From Maribellus comscasis (GTDB lineage Bacteria > Bacteroidota > Bacteroidia > Bacteroidales > Prolixibacteraceae), in NCBI RefSeq assembly GCF_009762775.1, contig NZ_CP046401.1, positions 7,204,001 through 7,268,000 on the forward strand: a DNA stretch of 64,000 nt. Direction: 5' to 3'. A model generated the notes under the pieces. The model did no database searches. It was not told the DNA's origin and saw only the letters and a program-made list of their open reading frames with translations. Positions 1 through 11,100 of this stretch are shown here, piece after piece. The translations under genes were made by a program, and so were the position numbers. Every line of letters starts with the position of its first letter. The stretch's first letter is position 1.

Positions 1-1916
1 AATCCTAAATAACCGTATCTTACTTTTATCATTTTTAAATCTTCATTTTGAGGAACTTCAAACTGAGTTGTAAACACGCCTGTGTTTTCTCCCGTCTCAG
101 TAAGAGTTAGTTTTTTTACATTTCCCAAACCATCATCAATTTCCACCCATCCGGTATCTTTTTTATCCCAGTTCTGATTTAATGCAGCTTTAAGTTCAAT
201 AATAATTTTTTCACCAGATTTTACATTATATCTTTCATTATTATAGTCTGTGTCAAAAATCTTCAAATTATGACTTCCTATCGTCGAAAATGTAAGTGTT
301 GCCATCCATCCACGGTTAGAAATACACCAGCCTTCTGTAGCATAGGCATTTTTACCAAAAACCTGCCCATTATTTTTCCCTTCAACTTCTTCCACAGTTT
401 GAGCAATCGGAAACTGGTTATCAAGAGGGGAACCATCTAAAGTTCCGCGAACCAAACCCAATTTTCCATAACCATCTGGATGCGATTGAGGCCATCCGTT
501 TTCTATTCCCTCCCAGTATCCGCCAATTTTTACGCGTTCAGTACTTTTGTTACTAAGGTGAGAGCCAACAGGATTAACTCCAAAAACAAAATCGACTTGT
601 GCCCACCCCAGGTCCCTCAGTTTTTGATCGCCCAATATATGAGCTGCCGCAAACATTGAGCCCCCTAATGCAGGAGTTCCGCCTAATTCCTTTGTTCTGG
701 CATGTGCCCACTCTGTTTCGCTGTGTTTTCTGTATTTCCAGAAATTATTGGTTTTTTGTTTCATATGAACAGCCCAGGCAGCCAGTTTTTCTTTTGTTCC
801 CACGGGCGCATTTTTCGGTGCTACCAACAAAAAATATGCAAGAGCCTGTGGAGTAATGTGTTCGGCATTACGAATCCACCACATGTGTCGCGGATTGTCA
901 AAGTCCCAATTTGTAATAATATCCTGAGCACTTTCCTGCGCATATTTCAAAAATTTATCGGGATTGCCTTTCTTTTCATTTTTCTCACATAGATACATAA
1001 ATAGATTACGGAACACGGATTGACCGTAAGCATTGCCCATTTCATTAAACTCCTGAAATCCGGCATCTACCCATTTAACACTATATGTCCAATAACGAAC
1101 AACTTTATCTCGCTCGTACTTTTCCCATTTTTCCAAACAAACCTTTCTGTATAGCTGATATTTCTCTTCGGATAAAAAAGGTTTTAAAAATGAATGATAT
1201 GCAGCACAAACAGCCGCCAGTTGGTCAAGCGAATTCCAATAATCGTAGTTCATCCTTGGTTCACCTTCGTAACCTAGAGAACCATGCCGATTGGCAACCG
1301 GCCCGTTATAGTCGTGATATTTATAAGCAAATTCAGCATGCCACAGAATTAACTCAATAAGGTCAGCTATTTTATCATCTCCCATTTCCGTTGTCCAATT
1401 ATCAAAAAGTGCAGGATTACTGGAATAATACAAAATTTCGAAAATTGTTTCCAATCCATATAAACCACCGTCGCGAGATGGTCCTCCACCGTAAACTTTT
1501 GTCATGTCATATTCATCCAGATTATCAAATCCGCGAACGTCAACAAAAAAATCGTATGCCAGCTTTGCCGAAACTTTTTCCATTAAATGGTCTGCAATCC
1601 AAAAAGGAGCTGACTTTCCATACCCCTCAACTTCAACCAGATACTCCGTTCCGGAGGAGCTAGGATTTAATTCAGTAAACCACCCCTCGTTGTTCAGCAT
1701 TTTGTCTTCAAAAACTACTTGATTGGTTTTAATATTAATAATTTTAAACGGAGTATTATCAGGTGCTCCATAGCACACAAATCTTTTTGATTCTCCCAGG
1801 TTATAACCGGCTTGATTGACATAAGGGGCATATTTATCTTGTGCAAGACAAACCCCATTGCTCACAAACATAAAAACAATATAATACAGAACTGAATACC
1901 TAATTTTTTGATTCAT
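1..1916 (-). CDS. GH9-like glycoside hydrolase, 3' end beyond window
   Basis: The reading frame is open from the ATG at 1914-1916 down to the window edge, about 638 codons, so the C-terminus is missing. It starts with a Sec signal peptide ending near VCLA|QDK. An Ig-like N-terminal domain follows (YVNQAGYNLGESKRF), typical of GH9 cellulase-like enzymes, and then a helical domain consistent with an (alpha/alpha)6 barrel. A GVNPVGSHLSNKS stretch near the end resembles the GH9 GxNPxG region. I do not see the usual DAGDY metal/catalytic-base motif, so substrate and even activity are uncertain. It is the last visible gene of the LacI-controlled locus, 267 bp downstream of an FAD oxidoreductase. 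Secreted or periplasmic action is inferred. Confidence 0.75.
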   Translation of the reverse strand, partial: MNQKIRYSVLYYIVFMFVSNGVCLAQDKYAPYVNQAGYNLGESKRFVCYGAPDNTPFKIINIKTNQVVFEDKMLNNEGWFTELNPSSSGTEYLVEVEGYGKSAPFWIADHLMEKVSAKLAYDFFVDVRGFDNLDEYDMTKVYGGGPSRDGGLYGLETIFEILYYSSNPALFDNWTTEMGDDKIADLIELILWHAEFAYKYHDYNGPVANRHGSLGYEGEPRMNYDYWNSLDQLAAVCAAYHSFLKPFLSEEKYQLYRKVCLEKWEKYERDKVVRYWTYSVKWVDAGFQEFNEMGNAYGQSVFRNLFMYLCEKNEKKGNPDKFLKYAQESAQDIITNWDFDNPRHMWWIRNAEHITPQALAYFLLVAPKNAPVGTKEKLAAWAVHMKQKTNNFWKYRKHSETEWAHARTKELGGTPALGGSMFAAAHILGDQKLRDLGWAQVDFVFGVNPVGSHLSNKSTERVKIGGYWEGIENGWPQSHPDGYGKLGLVRGTLDGSPLDNQFPIAQTVEEVEGKNNGQVFGKNAYATEGWCISNRGWMATLTFSTIGSHNLKIFDTDYNNERYNVKSGEKIIIELKAALNQNWDKKDTGWVEIDDGLGNVKKLTLTETGENTGVFTTQFEVPQNEDLKMIKVRYGYLG

Positions 1917-2183
1917 CGTGTCGTTCTTTTACCAAATTTTTAATTCTCTTCCTATTTAAGTTGTAACAAATCATCACTTTCAGTATAAATCAGAATCGCT
2001 GAAGTCTTTCCTCTCCTAAAACTAAAAACGCAAATGGGCTGAAAATCCCAACTTTTCTTTAGCAGCTGGACTGCTTACGATTATTCCAAATATTAATACA
2101 ACCAGAAATTATGGCTCCGTGAAACTATTAGTCAAAATATTTTTGTAAAAATTGTCTGGTTTTCTCTTCATCTTATTATCTGA

Positions 2184-3821
2184 TTAACGCCGTTTTATTC
2201 TCTGTTTTTGTATCATTAGTTTCTTCTGTAATTCAGCTACATTAATTTTCTGAACAGAACAACCTGCTTTACCAGCCATTAAAGCCGCCTGCCCCGCTGC
2301 GTGTCCCAAAATCATGTACACTGGCTCCATCCTTAACGAGGTATAAGCCACATGCGATGCAGACAAACAAACGGGAACAATCAAATTTTCACATTCTTTT
2401 TCCTTGGGCACCAGAGAAGAATAAGGTATTTCATACTTCCCGGGCCTCAATCCCCCATTTTCTCCAACAAGGGTTCCCTCCGCCTCAACCATTCCCTTTT
2501 TATTTTTGTAATACTGAAAATAATGTGAATCCATTAAAAATGACCCCATCCCAACGGATTCTTCCTTCGTGGTATTTTTTAATAAATCACTTTCAGTCAT
2601 CACATATTTGCCGATCATTCTTCTGGCTTCCCTAACATAAAGTTGATAGGACCAGTGACCGTTATCAATAAATTCGTCTCTGCATAATCCCCAGGAGTTA
2701 ACCTCATCCCTCAAAGCCTCTGGTACTCGCTCATCATGGCCTAAAAACCATAGAAAACCCTGCTGATAATTAATATGATTCTGTACAATTCGTTGGCGAG
2801 AAGTAAAATCCGATTCAGGAAAATCTGTATTTCCTTCTAAAAAATCAATCGACTGCATACCACTCGAATTCATATCAAATTTACCATTGGGTAATTTTCC
2901 GAAATGAACAAGACGGCTAAAACGGATTTTAGGATATTTTTCCAATATTCCCAAGAGTATTTCGTATTGCCCTGAGTCATAATTTTCAGGCTTTGGAAAG
3001 GGGTAAAGGATATCAGGGCGTTGAGTTACTGTAAGCCGAAAACAATAAGCCTGTGTTTTGTTATCGCCACTTCCCGGAACAGGAGCTATTTTGTTTACTC
3101 CGTACCTGAGTGAGCCATCGGAAACAAAAGCAGAAATCTGCATCGAGGCCGGGTCAATGTAATGTTCCCCATCACCTCCCAAACAAGGGCAGTCGTCTTC
3201 AAGGTCCTTTTTGGTAATCTCATCCATTTCCTTTGAAGGTTGTACCCCGGCAAAGGTTTCACCGTATATTTTCCCTGACTCTCTGCCAACAAAATACGAA
3301 ACATCAGATTTTGCCATTAAATCGCCTTCATAAGTTGCATCAATAAATACAGGTGCAACATAGCGGTTCCCCAAATGAGTTGTTACAGATACAATCCGGT
3401 TTCCTTTTTTTACTACTTTCGCCAGTCTTTCATTTGTTACTACCTGAATTCCGTTGTCCAATATCCATTTTGACATCGCTTCCTGAAAAATATGAGGTTC
3501 ATTATACCACAAATCGGCTCCACTTAATATTTTGCATTGCTTAAAATATTCCAGTGCCAAACCACCTATAGCAGTTGAATCTCCAAAATCCGTACGACAA
3601 AGCCCTCCCGTTACCATCCCTCCAATATACTTACCCGGCTCGATAACTATCACCCTCGCGTTCCCGCGAGCTGCAGCAACAGCTGCCGTGATACCGGAAG
3701 GCGTTGCTCCATATATTACAACATCATACGACTCTGTTCCGTACTGCCCCCCATTGCATGACAATATGAAGAAGCAGAATAGCAAAAAATTTTCAAGTGG
3801 AACTCTGAAATTTCTTTTCAT
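2184..3821 (-). CDS. FAD-dependent oxidoreductase (PF12831-like), lipoprotein
   Basis: A 545-residue protein with a lipobox (ILSC, Cys22), so it is probably anchored in a membrane of the envelope. The dinucleotide-binding fold begins at residue 34 (VVIYGATPSGITAAVAAARG), with the glycine motif in the GxTxxG form common in this family, followed by IEPGKYIGGMVTGGL. A C-terminal VAYTSLRMEPVYMILGHAAG segment matches the conserved end of FAD_oxidored proteins. Such enzymes are frequent in polysaccharide loci, but their substrates are mostly unknown; oxidation of a sugar hydroxyl is one possibility (inference). It lies 30 bp downstream of the GH43-like lipoprotein gene and probably shares its transcript. 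Confidence 0.8.
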   Translation of the reverse strand: MKRNFRVPLENFLLFCFFILSCNGGQYGTESYDVVIYGATPSGITAAVAAARGNARVIVIEPGKYIGGMVTGGLCRTDFGDSTAIGGLALEYFKQCKILSGADLWYNEPHIFQEAMSKWILDNGIQVVTNERLAKVVKKGNRIVSVTTHLGNRYVAPVFIDATYEGDLMAKSDVSYFVGRESGKIYGETFAGVQPSKEMDEITKKDLEDDCPCLGGDGEHYIDPASMQISAFVSDGSLRYGVNKIAPVPGSGDNKTQAYCFRLTVTQRPDILYPFPKPENYDSGQYEILLGILEKYPKIRFSRLVHFGKLPNGKFDMNSSGMQSIDFLEGNTDFPESDFTSRQRIVQNHINYQQGFLWFLGHDERVPEALRDEVNSWGLCRDEFIDNGHWSYQLYVREARRMIGKYVMTESDLLKNTTKEESVGMGSFLMDSHYFQYYKNKKGMVEAEGTLVGENGGLRPGKYEIPYSSLVPKEKECENLIVPVCLSASHVAYTSLRMEPVYMILGHAAGQAALMAGKAGCSVQKINVAELQKKLMIQKQRIKRR

Positions 3822-3851
3822 ATTGTTATTGTTTCTATTCTTTGAGTGGTT

Positions 3852-4952
3852 TTATTTACTTATCAAAGGAATTTGCACGTTAAAAGAATTTCCAAAAGGT
3901 TCCTTACCTGCACATAGTAATGCAACTGGTTTTCCGTTTTCCATGTAAAGCTGAGGGCGCTCAAGCGCTTCCAGTTCCTGTTCTGTTCCATCTCTCCACT
4001 TTAAAACCAAAGTGGATACCAATGGATGGTTAGCCAGTTTCCAGTCTGTTCCATCAATAGAGTAGAATAAGACCAAACTTCGTCCTGCGTTTGCAAAATA
4101 ACCTTGTTGATCCTTAATGATAGTATATAAGCAGTTGTCCTGGTACCACACATAGGGGTCTTCAGCGGGAAACATTACACCTTCAGACGTAAAAATTGGT
4201 TTATTTTGTTTTACAAAAGGTCCGGTTGGGGAATCAGCAATGGCAGTTAGATGAACAACTGGTCCACCAAAAGGCATTGGCTTTTTCTTGCCAACTGCTT
4301 TATAAACTGCCAGGTACCTACCATCTGCCATTTGTGTTACAGAAGGATTAGAAGTCATTAAGGCGTCGTGCGCTGTAGAATCCTTGGTAACGTCAATCAC
4401 TGGTTCGTCAAACCTTTTCCAAGGTCCGTTTGGATCATCCGCAACAGCTACTCCAATACGTTGATTGTTTCGGTGCGTCCAGTTAAGACTCTCCCCTGAA
4501 TTGCTCGGAATACCGTCTCCGCGATTGCCCATATAATAAAGATAATATTTCCCATTAAAATAGTGGACATTTGGATTGTGTGTTACCATCCCATCCCAAA
4601 ATTCGGCTCCGCGAGCAGGCAAGGCGACATCTACAAATTTAAAGGGGCCAAAAGGAGAATCAGAAACAGCATGGGCTATTTCCGAATGGGTTACCCATGC
4701 AGACCAACCAAACTTATGAGGCCATCGCGAATAAAACATGTGATACTTCTGATCAGATGCTGATTTCACCAATCCGGCACCCCAAATAAAAGAACTATCA
4801 TTAATAAATTTTGCTCCCGTCGGTGCTGATTGAAGCATTGATTTAATATCCAATTCTCCGGCAGGAATTTTATCCTCCTGTTTAGTTGAAGAACATCCAA
4901 AAATAAAGATCAACAATATAACTGTAAAAAGTAGTGGTTTCATTGGTTTCAA
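3852..4952 (-). CDS. GH43-like five-bladed propeller glycosidase, lipoprotein
   Basis: A 366-residue lipoprotein (IFIFGCSS, Cys20). Repeated propeller-type strands are visible: KYHMFYSRWP, KYYLYYMGNRGDG, RYLAVYKAVG, CLYTIIKDQQGYF and DSPFGPFKF/DSPTGPF blade signatures. These are characteristic of clan GH-F/GH43-like enzymes acting on pentose- or anhydrogalactose-containing glycans. The canonical DPT opening motif of classical GH43 is not evident, so this is a divergent relative and the exact family is unassigned. It lies between an esterase and an FAD oxidoreductase on the same strand. Confidence 0.7.
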   Translation of the reverse strand: MKPMKPLLFTVILLIFIFGCSSTKQEDKIPAGELDIKSMLQSAPTGAKFINDSSFIWGAGLVKSASDQKYHMFYSRWPHKFGWSAWVTHSEIAHAVSDSPFGPFKFVDVALPARGAEFWDGMVTHNPNVHYFNGKYYLYYMGNRGDGIPSNSGESLNWTHRNNQRIGVAVADDPNGPWKRFDEPVIDVTKDSTAHDALMTSNPSVTQMADGRYLAVYKAVGKKKPMPFGGPVVHLTAIADSPTGPFVKQNKPIFTSEGVMFPAEDPYVWYQDNCLYTIIKDQQGYFANAGRSLVLFYSIDGTDWKLANHPLVSTLVLKWRDGTEQELEALERPQLYMENGKPVALLCAGKEPFGNSFNVQIPLISK

Positions 4953-5113
4953 TTATTTGTATGTATTTAGATCAAATTTAATATTCAACAAACCAAAATA
5001 TTACACTCACACTAACTGTAATAAATAAATCCGCCTCGCAATCAGGAGTACTTAAATCATCCATTTATCTTGTAATGTTATTTTAGTTCTACTCGTGTCA
5101 TTTCAAATTTTAT

Positions 5114-6031
5114 TTAATTATTATAAATGAACGTTTTAGGTGGTGCTTTAAGGTAGCCCAAGGAAACCAAAAATTCATCCATTTTATTTACGGTATCGAT
5201 GAATACTGCATTTGAGTTCTTCCCATAATTAAAGAAACCATGTGGCTCTCCCTGATAGGCAACCAACGTACATTTATTCCCAAACTTATGCATCTTTTTA
5301 GTAAATAATTCTGCCGATATAAACGGTACGGTATTATCACCTGTTCCATGAAAAATAATTGTTGGAGGCAATTTGCCAACTACGTTGTGGTAAGGTGACA
5401 TATCCTCTGGTTTTGGCCCCATTCTTTCTACCAAACCGCCAATTTTTTCATTCAAGGCTTTTTCAAAATCGTCAGTTGTTGCAAGTACCAGAGCCGGATT
5501 AAAAAGAACCAGAGCATTAGGTTTTGAGCTTATTGATTTGTTTTCATTTACATCGTCGAATTTTGGCAAGGTTGCACATGCTGCTGCCAAATGCCCTCCG
5601 GCAGAACCGCCTCCCGCAGCTAATCTGTCACTATCTACACCCAATTCCGACGCATTTTCGCGAACCCAACGTATTGCTGATTTGGCGTCAGACACACATA
5701 CATTGGGATGGACACCATGCCTGCTTTTAACCCGGTAGTCTGCAACTATCGCAACCATTCCCCTCGCCGACAGATATTCACAATGTTTTACAAATTGAGT
5801 TGGACTTCCAGTCTTCCAACCGCCTCCGAAAAAGAAAATAATGGCAGGGGCACTATTTGTTGATTTATGTTTTTCCGGAGTAAATATCCATAAATTCAAA
5901 CTGGTCCCGTCAACAGTTTTATAAGTGATTTCCTCAGCTCCGTCAATATGTGGAGGATATTCCGTCTGTGCATTTGCGTCAAAAATCAAACTGAAACAGC
6001 ATATTATCGTAACAAGTGATATTATTTTCAT
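5114..6031 (-). CDS. alpha/beta hydrolase, secreted carbohydrate esterase-like
   Basis: A 305-residue protein with a Sec signal peptide of about 22 residues (IFDANAQ). It has an oxyanion-hole loop FGGGW at 68-72 in place of the usual HGGGW, a nucleophile elbow GGSAG with Ser143, an acidic residue in HGTGDNTVPF and a His in GEPHGFF. This layout matches the BD-FAE/acetylxylan-esterase-like group (PF20434-type), which removes acyl groups from polysaccharides or their oligosaccharides. It is the first gene after the SusC/D terminator in the direction of transcription. Substrate is inferred from context only. Confidence 0.8.
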   Translation of the reverse strand: MKIISLVTIICCFSLIFDANAQTEYPPHIDGAEEITYKTVDGTSLNLWIFTPEKHKSTNSAPAIIFFFGGGWKTGSPTQFVKHCEYLSARGMVAIVADYRVKSRHGVHPNVCVSDAKSAIRWVRENASELGVDSDRLAAGGGSAGGHLAAACATLPKFDDVNENKSISSKPNALVLFNPALVLATTDDFEKALNEKIGGLVERMGPKPEDMSPYHNVVGKLPPTIIFHGTGDNTVPFISAELFTKKMHKFGNKCTLVAYQGEPHGFFNYGKNSNAVFIDTVNKMDEFLVSLGYLKAPPKTFIYNN

Positions 6032-6427
6032 ATCTTATATTATTACTTAAACGTTCTTTTAAAAAATTATCCCGAATATCGTTCGGTCAGAGAGCAATAA
6101 CTATTCAACTCCGGTAAAATAAGTGCATCCCGACAATAAATAAATATACCATTTGTTATGATGGGAAAATCCTTCTGTGCTTTTTATTTCTCATTTTATT
6201 TGAGTGTAGTAGTTCCTCCTTAAGCTTGATTCGTTCATTATGGTTGCAACATTTCATTTGCTCTTTAATCACCTAACACAAACACTTGTCTTTAAAACCT
6301 CAAAATACCGGAGCTATATGAATTTAAAACAAATGATTTTTTAGTTTAAAATTTATTAAAGAAAGGCTGGCCAGAAACAACCAGCCTTTCAACTAACAAA
6401 CTAAACTATATAGAAAAAAATTACATT
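6032..6427. other. intergenic region, no gene seen
   Basis: A 396-bp AT-rich gap between the esterase and SusD genes. Apart from the hairpin at 6361-6390 I see no coding frame, tRNA or clear promoter match. A promoter for the esterase-GH43-FAD-GH9 group is expected somewhere here but I could not place one. Confidence 0.5.
6361..6390 (-). terminator. rho-independent terminator after SusD
   Basis: A perfect 10-bp inverted repeat (GAAAGGCTGG / CCAGCCTTTC) with a 10-base spacer. On the minus strand the stem is followed by a T-rich run (TTTAATAAATTTT). It lies directly downstream of the SusD gene and would attenuate transcription between the symporter-oxidoreductase-SusCD genes and the downstream enzymes. 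Confidence 0.8.
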
Positions 6428-8137
6428 CTACCAACCATCATTTTGACCTAAAGCCGGATTTAAAGCTAATTCAGTTTCAGGTATCGGCCACAAATAATCG
6501 CGTTGTTGAAAAAATGTATTCAAGACTACCCTGTAATCTGTTGATGGGTGGGGAATATATGAGGCTACATCATACAAAGGATCTCCATATTCATCGAATT
6601 CAACATCGGGATATCCTTCAAAATCTCCCAATACAGGGCGTCCTAAAATTGGTCTGTTCAAAACCACCTCTGCTCGTTTCCAACGCTTAAGATCATCCCA
6701 ACGTAAGTTTTCGTTGAATAATTCAACTTTACGTTCTGTACGAACAATCTTCCTCATTTCAGCCTGACTTCCGGCGGTAACTTCTGGCATCATTACATCA
6801 CTTCTTCCACGAACCTCATTGATGGCAGCTACACAATCGGCATCAATTTCACCTAATTCAATTTTTGCTTCTGCATAGGTTAACAATACTTCTGCATAAC
6901 GACAAAGCATAAATGGATTTTCACATTGAGCGGCATTCTCAACATATTTAAATTCAAAATATTTACGTATCAAATAACCGGTAAATGATGTAAATTCAGT
7001 CGAGTTATAACTATCTCGATTTGTAACCGTTTCACCAGCAGCATTTAATGTCTCGGGTTTATCCAAACGTGTTTCGTAAATATAATCTCCCCACAAATCG
7101 CCTGGAAGTACCAATGAATAACGCATGCGAGGATCACGATTATCATATGGATTTGATTTATCATACATTGGTGATTCACTGATATCCATACCATCAACAC
7201 AAAGATACGAGTCAATCATATTTTGTGTTGGTACAATGGTTGACCACCCCCCCAATGCACGAGAAGCAGTATATCGAACATATTGAGTTTGAGTACCTGC
7301 CTCCACCAAATGACCTAGAGAAAATATTTGTTCTGTATTTTCTGCACTTTCTATAACATTTTCTGTAAATAATGTTTCGTAGCTTGGCATTAAACTGTAT
7401 TGTTTTGAATCAATTACTGATTTTGCAGCCGTAGCCGCGGTTGCCCAATCATTATTTTGCAGTGCTGCACGAGCTTTATATGCCATGGCTGCTCCACTTG
7501 TGGCACGCCCCAATGCTGTTACTTCTGAACCAGCTAGCAATTGAGCTGCCATATCAAAGTCTGCATAAATTTTCTGCAAAACTTCAGCCCTTGCAGTTCG
7601 GGTAACATTACTGGCTTCTTCTACTGAATTAACAGGAGCATCAAGATAAACAACATCTCCAAACATATTTGTTAAGCGCAAATAATAAAAAGCACGCAAA
7701 AAGTAAACTTCGCCCTGAAACTGTTTTACTTTTTCATCCGGAATTAAATCCTTATTTTCTTCAATTTTTTCGAGCATTAAGTTACAACGCGCAACACCTT
7801 GATACATTCTTCTCCACAATCCCAAAAAATATCCGTGTGTATAATCCAAAGTAGATCCTAAATACCCAATTGTAAAAGAATTACCACGAGAATAAACGAG
7901 ATCAGATAATGCATCCCAACTGTATCCGGGATCAAGATATGAATACCGGTAAGCATCAATGTATGAATAACAGGCATTTACCCCACCTTGAATTTCCACT
8001 TCGTTGGTATAGAATGTTTCAGCAGAAGGCACATCCAACGGATAGAGTTCTATTGGTTCATCACAACTTGTAACCATCAGTAACACTATCAAGCCAATAT
8101 ATAATATATTCTTTTTCATTTCATTAAAATTTTTCAT
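6428..8137 (-). CDS. susD: SusD/RagB-family glycan-binding lipoprotein
   Basis: 569 residues with a lipobox LMVTSC (Cys25). A start at Met7 (MKKNILYIG) would give a more usual signal peptide than the first Met. SusD hallmarks include an N-terminal helical TPR-like region (FYLRLTNMFGDVVYLDAP; KIYADFDMAAQLL; ATSGAAMAYKARAALQNNDW), and a C-terminus with CRYAEVLLTYAEAKIELG, VRTERKVELFNENLRWDDLKRW and LWPIPETELALNPALGQNDGW. It is an outer-surface lipoprotein that binds glycan and acts as a lid on SusC. It lies 17 bp downstream of SusC, the standard pairing. Confidence 0.95.
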   Translation of the reverse strand: MKNFNEMKKNILYIGLIVLLMVTSCDEPIELYPLDVPSAETFYTNEVEIQGGVNACYSYIDAYRYSYLDPGYSWDALSDLVYSRGNSFTIGYLGSTLDYTHGYFLGLWRRMYQGVARCNLMLEKIEENKDLIPDEKVKQFQGEVYFLRAFYYLRLTNMFGDVVYLDAPVNSVEEASNVTRTARAEVLQKIYADFDMAAQLLAGSEVTALGRATSGAAMAYKARAALQNNDWATAATAAKSVIDSKQYSLMPSYETLFTENVIESAENTEQIFSLGHLVEAGTQTQYVRYTASRALGGWSTIVPTQNMIDSYLCVDGMDISESPMYDKSNPYDNRDPRMRYSLVLPGDLWGDYIYETRLDKPETLNAAGETVTNRDSYNSTEFTSFTGYLIRKYFEFKYVENAAQCENPFMLCRYAEVLLTYAEAKIELGEIDADCVAAINEVRGRSDVMMPEVTAGSQAEMRKIVRTERKVELFNENLRWDDLKRWKRAEVVLNRPILGRPVLGDFEGYPDVEFDEYGDPLYDVASYIPHPSTDYRVVLNTFFQQRDYLWPIPETELALNPALGQNDGW

Positions 8138-8154
8138 TTCATAAATTTAATTCA

Positions 8155-11100
8155 TTAAAATTTTACTTGAACACCAAATGCGTAAGTCGAGATTAGTGGA
8201 TAGCTTCCTTGAACACTAAAAGGAGATTCAGGATCCATCCCAATAGGCAAATCACTTATTGTAAAAACATTGGATGCATTAGCGAAAATTCGAACATTTG
8301 AAATCGATTTACCTTTCAATAAAGAGGCTGGAAGGGTATATCCCAATTGAACATTTTTTAAGCGTAAGTAAGCAGCACTAACTTGCCAGAAAGTTGATGG
8401 TTGAGTGTTATTTGAATGCTGATTGATTGACAAACGAGGGAAAGCGGCATCCGGATTTGGATTTCCTTCATACCAACGATCAAGATGTTGTTCCAGTACA
8501 GTTGATGCATTTGAAAAAGGATAAGCGTACCAGCCCGAAATATAACCATCTCGTTTACCAACACCCTGGAAGAACAAGGCAAGATCGAAACCTTCGTATT
8601 TGGCATCTAAGTTCAATGAATATGTCCATCGAGGAATCGGATTACCAAGAACAAAACGGTCATCCCCTGTCATTGCACCATCATCGTCCAAATCAATGTA
8701 GCGAATATCACCACCCTGTAATTTTCCCCATTGTGTAACTTCATAGGCCCGGGCTTCCTCGAATGAACTGAACAAACCATCAGCCTGATAACCATATAAT
8801 GCATTTATCGGGTCGCCAACCTGTTTTACATATATTCCGCTAACCTGTGGATTTAGGCCACCCATATCCGTAATTTTATTTTTAACATCTGATAAAATTC
8901 CGGTTATTTTATAATAAAACTTACCAAAAGTATTTGCGTGTGATAATGTGAGATCCCAACCGATATTTTCTACTGCCCCTGCATTTTGTTTCGGAGAATT
9001 GGCATATCCCATCACACTAGGAATTGGCATGCTTAACAAAATATCACGGGTATCCTTTTTATACCAGTCGAATGTGGCATCCAATTTTCCACCAAGGATG
9101 GTGAAATCAATACCGAAATCCAACATACGTGTTGTTTCCCATGTTATATCGTTCAATGCATAATTAACCGGAGCATAACCGGGATTTAATTCGTCACCAA
9201 AAACGGCATATTGATCTGTTGCAATAGTAAGGGCAAATGGATAATTACTTCCTAATCCTGACTGGTTACCTAATTCACCCCAGGAAGCACGAAGTTTTGC
9301 ATTGTCTAACCAATCCAGATTATCCATAAAAGATTCCTCTGAAAAACGCCACCCTAAAGAAAAAGAAGGAAAAACCCCCCACTTGTAACCACTGGCAAAA
9401 CGGGAAGAGCCATCGTAACGAACATTTGCCTCCAACAAATACTTACCATTATAGGAATAATTTATACGCCCAAAATAGGACATTAATGCCCATTCTGTTG
9501 TATATCCAGAATTGGTTTGCCCCACAGGGTTATAGGAATTAAGTTCTTCAAATTGTTGAAAGTCATTCCCTTGCCTGTAAGCATACAAATGATTGTAATC
9601 ATTTGTTAAATACTGGAATCCTCCTAAAGCGGACAAATCATGACCACCAATTGATTTATCATAATTTACTAGAACATTAATATCATCTTCTATAGTTGTA
9701 TTTCGTGTTTCAGTCATACTTGCCTGACCAGGCGGCGTATAGATAACCTCTCCTGTCTGATAATCATAAAGGTTAGTTGTTTTACTCACTGTTTTGATAT
9801 CTGCTGTATTTAATTTTGGTGCATATGAGAGATTTATACGCATACCTGTAAATGGATTGATGGTAGCACTTAGTTTTGCAAGTGTTTCGTGCCAGGTATT
9901 ATACGTCATATGTAATGCCTCAAATATACTCATCATCGCATGAGGTCCTCCATTATAATTGTATCCCCAGACTCCGTTTGAAAATCTTGTTGGATATATG
10001 GCAGGTTGTCTCATTAGTTGATCAAGGTTATGGCCTTGACCGGAGGCATCGGTGATTCCTGCGGCTGCATCCTCACTGAGCGTCTTACGAATCGACAAAT
10101 CAACACCAAACTCAACAACATCATTCATTTTATAACTGTTGTTCGAACGGACACCATAGCGGGTATAACCTGAGTTTGGATAATGTGCATCCTGATAGGT
10201 GTAGTTTATTGATGTATTGGACTTTAATTTATCTGTCCCCATTGAAAGACTAAGAAAATGCTTTGTTTGAGCGGCTTTGTCTGCATATGTTTCCTTAAAC
10301 ATATCCGAGTTTGGATATTCATCGCGGTCCGTTGCGTTTTTCCATGTATTAATTTTTTCAGTTCCATAAATGACACCTCCGGGCACTCCGTCGTCGGTAC
10401 GCAAGTCATTAGCATTCGCTTCATCGTACAACATCATATAGTCCCACGCACTGGCATTAACAGGATAGGTAATAGGAGTAGTAAAACCAACTGAACCGTT
10501 GTAACTAACGACCATTTCACCTGATTTTCCACGTTTTGTTGTTATTAAGATTACGCCGTTAGCAGCACGAGACCCATAGATAGCAGCCGAAGCAGCATCT
10601 TTTAAGATTGACATATCGGCAATATCATTCGGATCTATTGCATCAAGTGAAGAAGCAACACCATCAATTAACACCAGAGGATTATTATCGTTTAACGTAC
10701 CAATACCTCGAACTCGAACTGTAGTCCCTTCATTTCCTGGTTTACCGTTATTAGAGGTAACGGTTACACCAGCGGCAATACCTTGCAAAGCTTGTGAAGT
10801 TTGAACCACACTTTTCTCGGCAAGCTTTTCACCTTGCACTGAAGCAATGGATCCAGTTAGGTTTACCTTTTTTTGAATTCCATAACCTACAGCTACAACT
10901 TCCTCAATTCCAATAGCATCGAGCTCCATTTGAACACTAATGTTCGAAGTAGAAGCGATATCAACTTCCTGAGTTTTAAAACCGATAAATGAAACCAACA
11001 AAGATGTTATATTTTCATTTATCTGAAGAGTAAAACTACCATCAGGTCCGGTTACTGTGCCAACTGCAGTTCCTTCTACAGTTACATTTACACCAGGTAA

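Noticed and set aside
599..1722. Several plus-strand frames of 70-96 codons in the first 1.9 kb.
   Set aside because: They lie opposite the open GH9-like frame, have no recognisable domains and are shadows of it.
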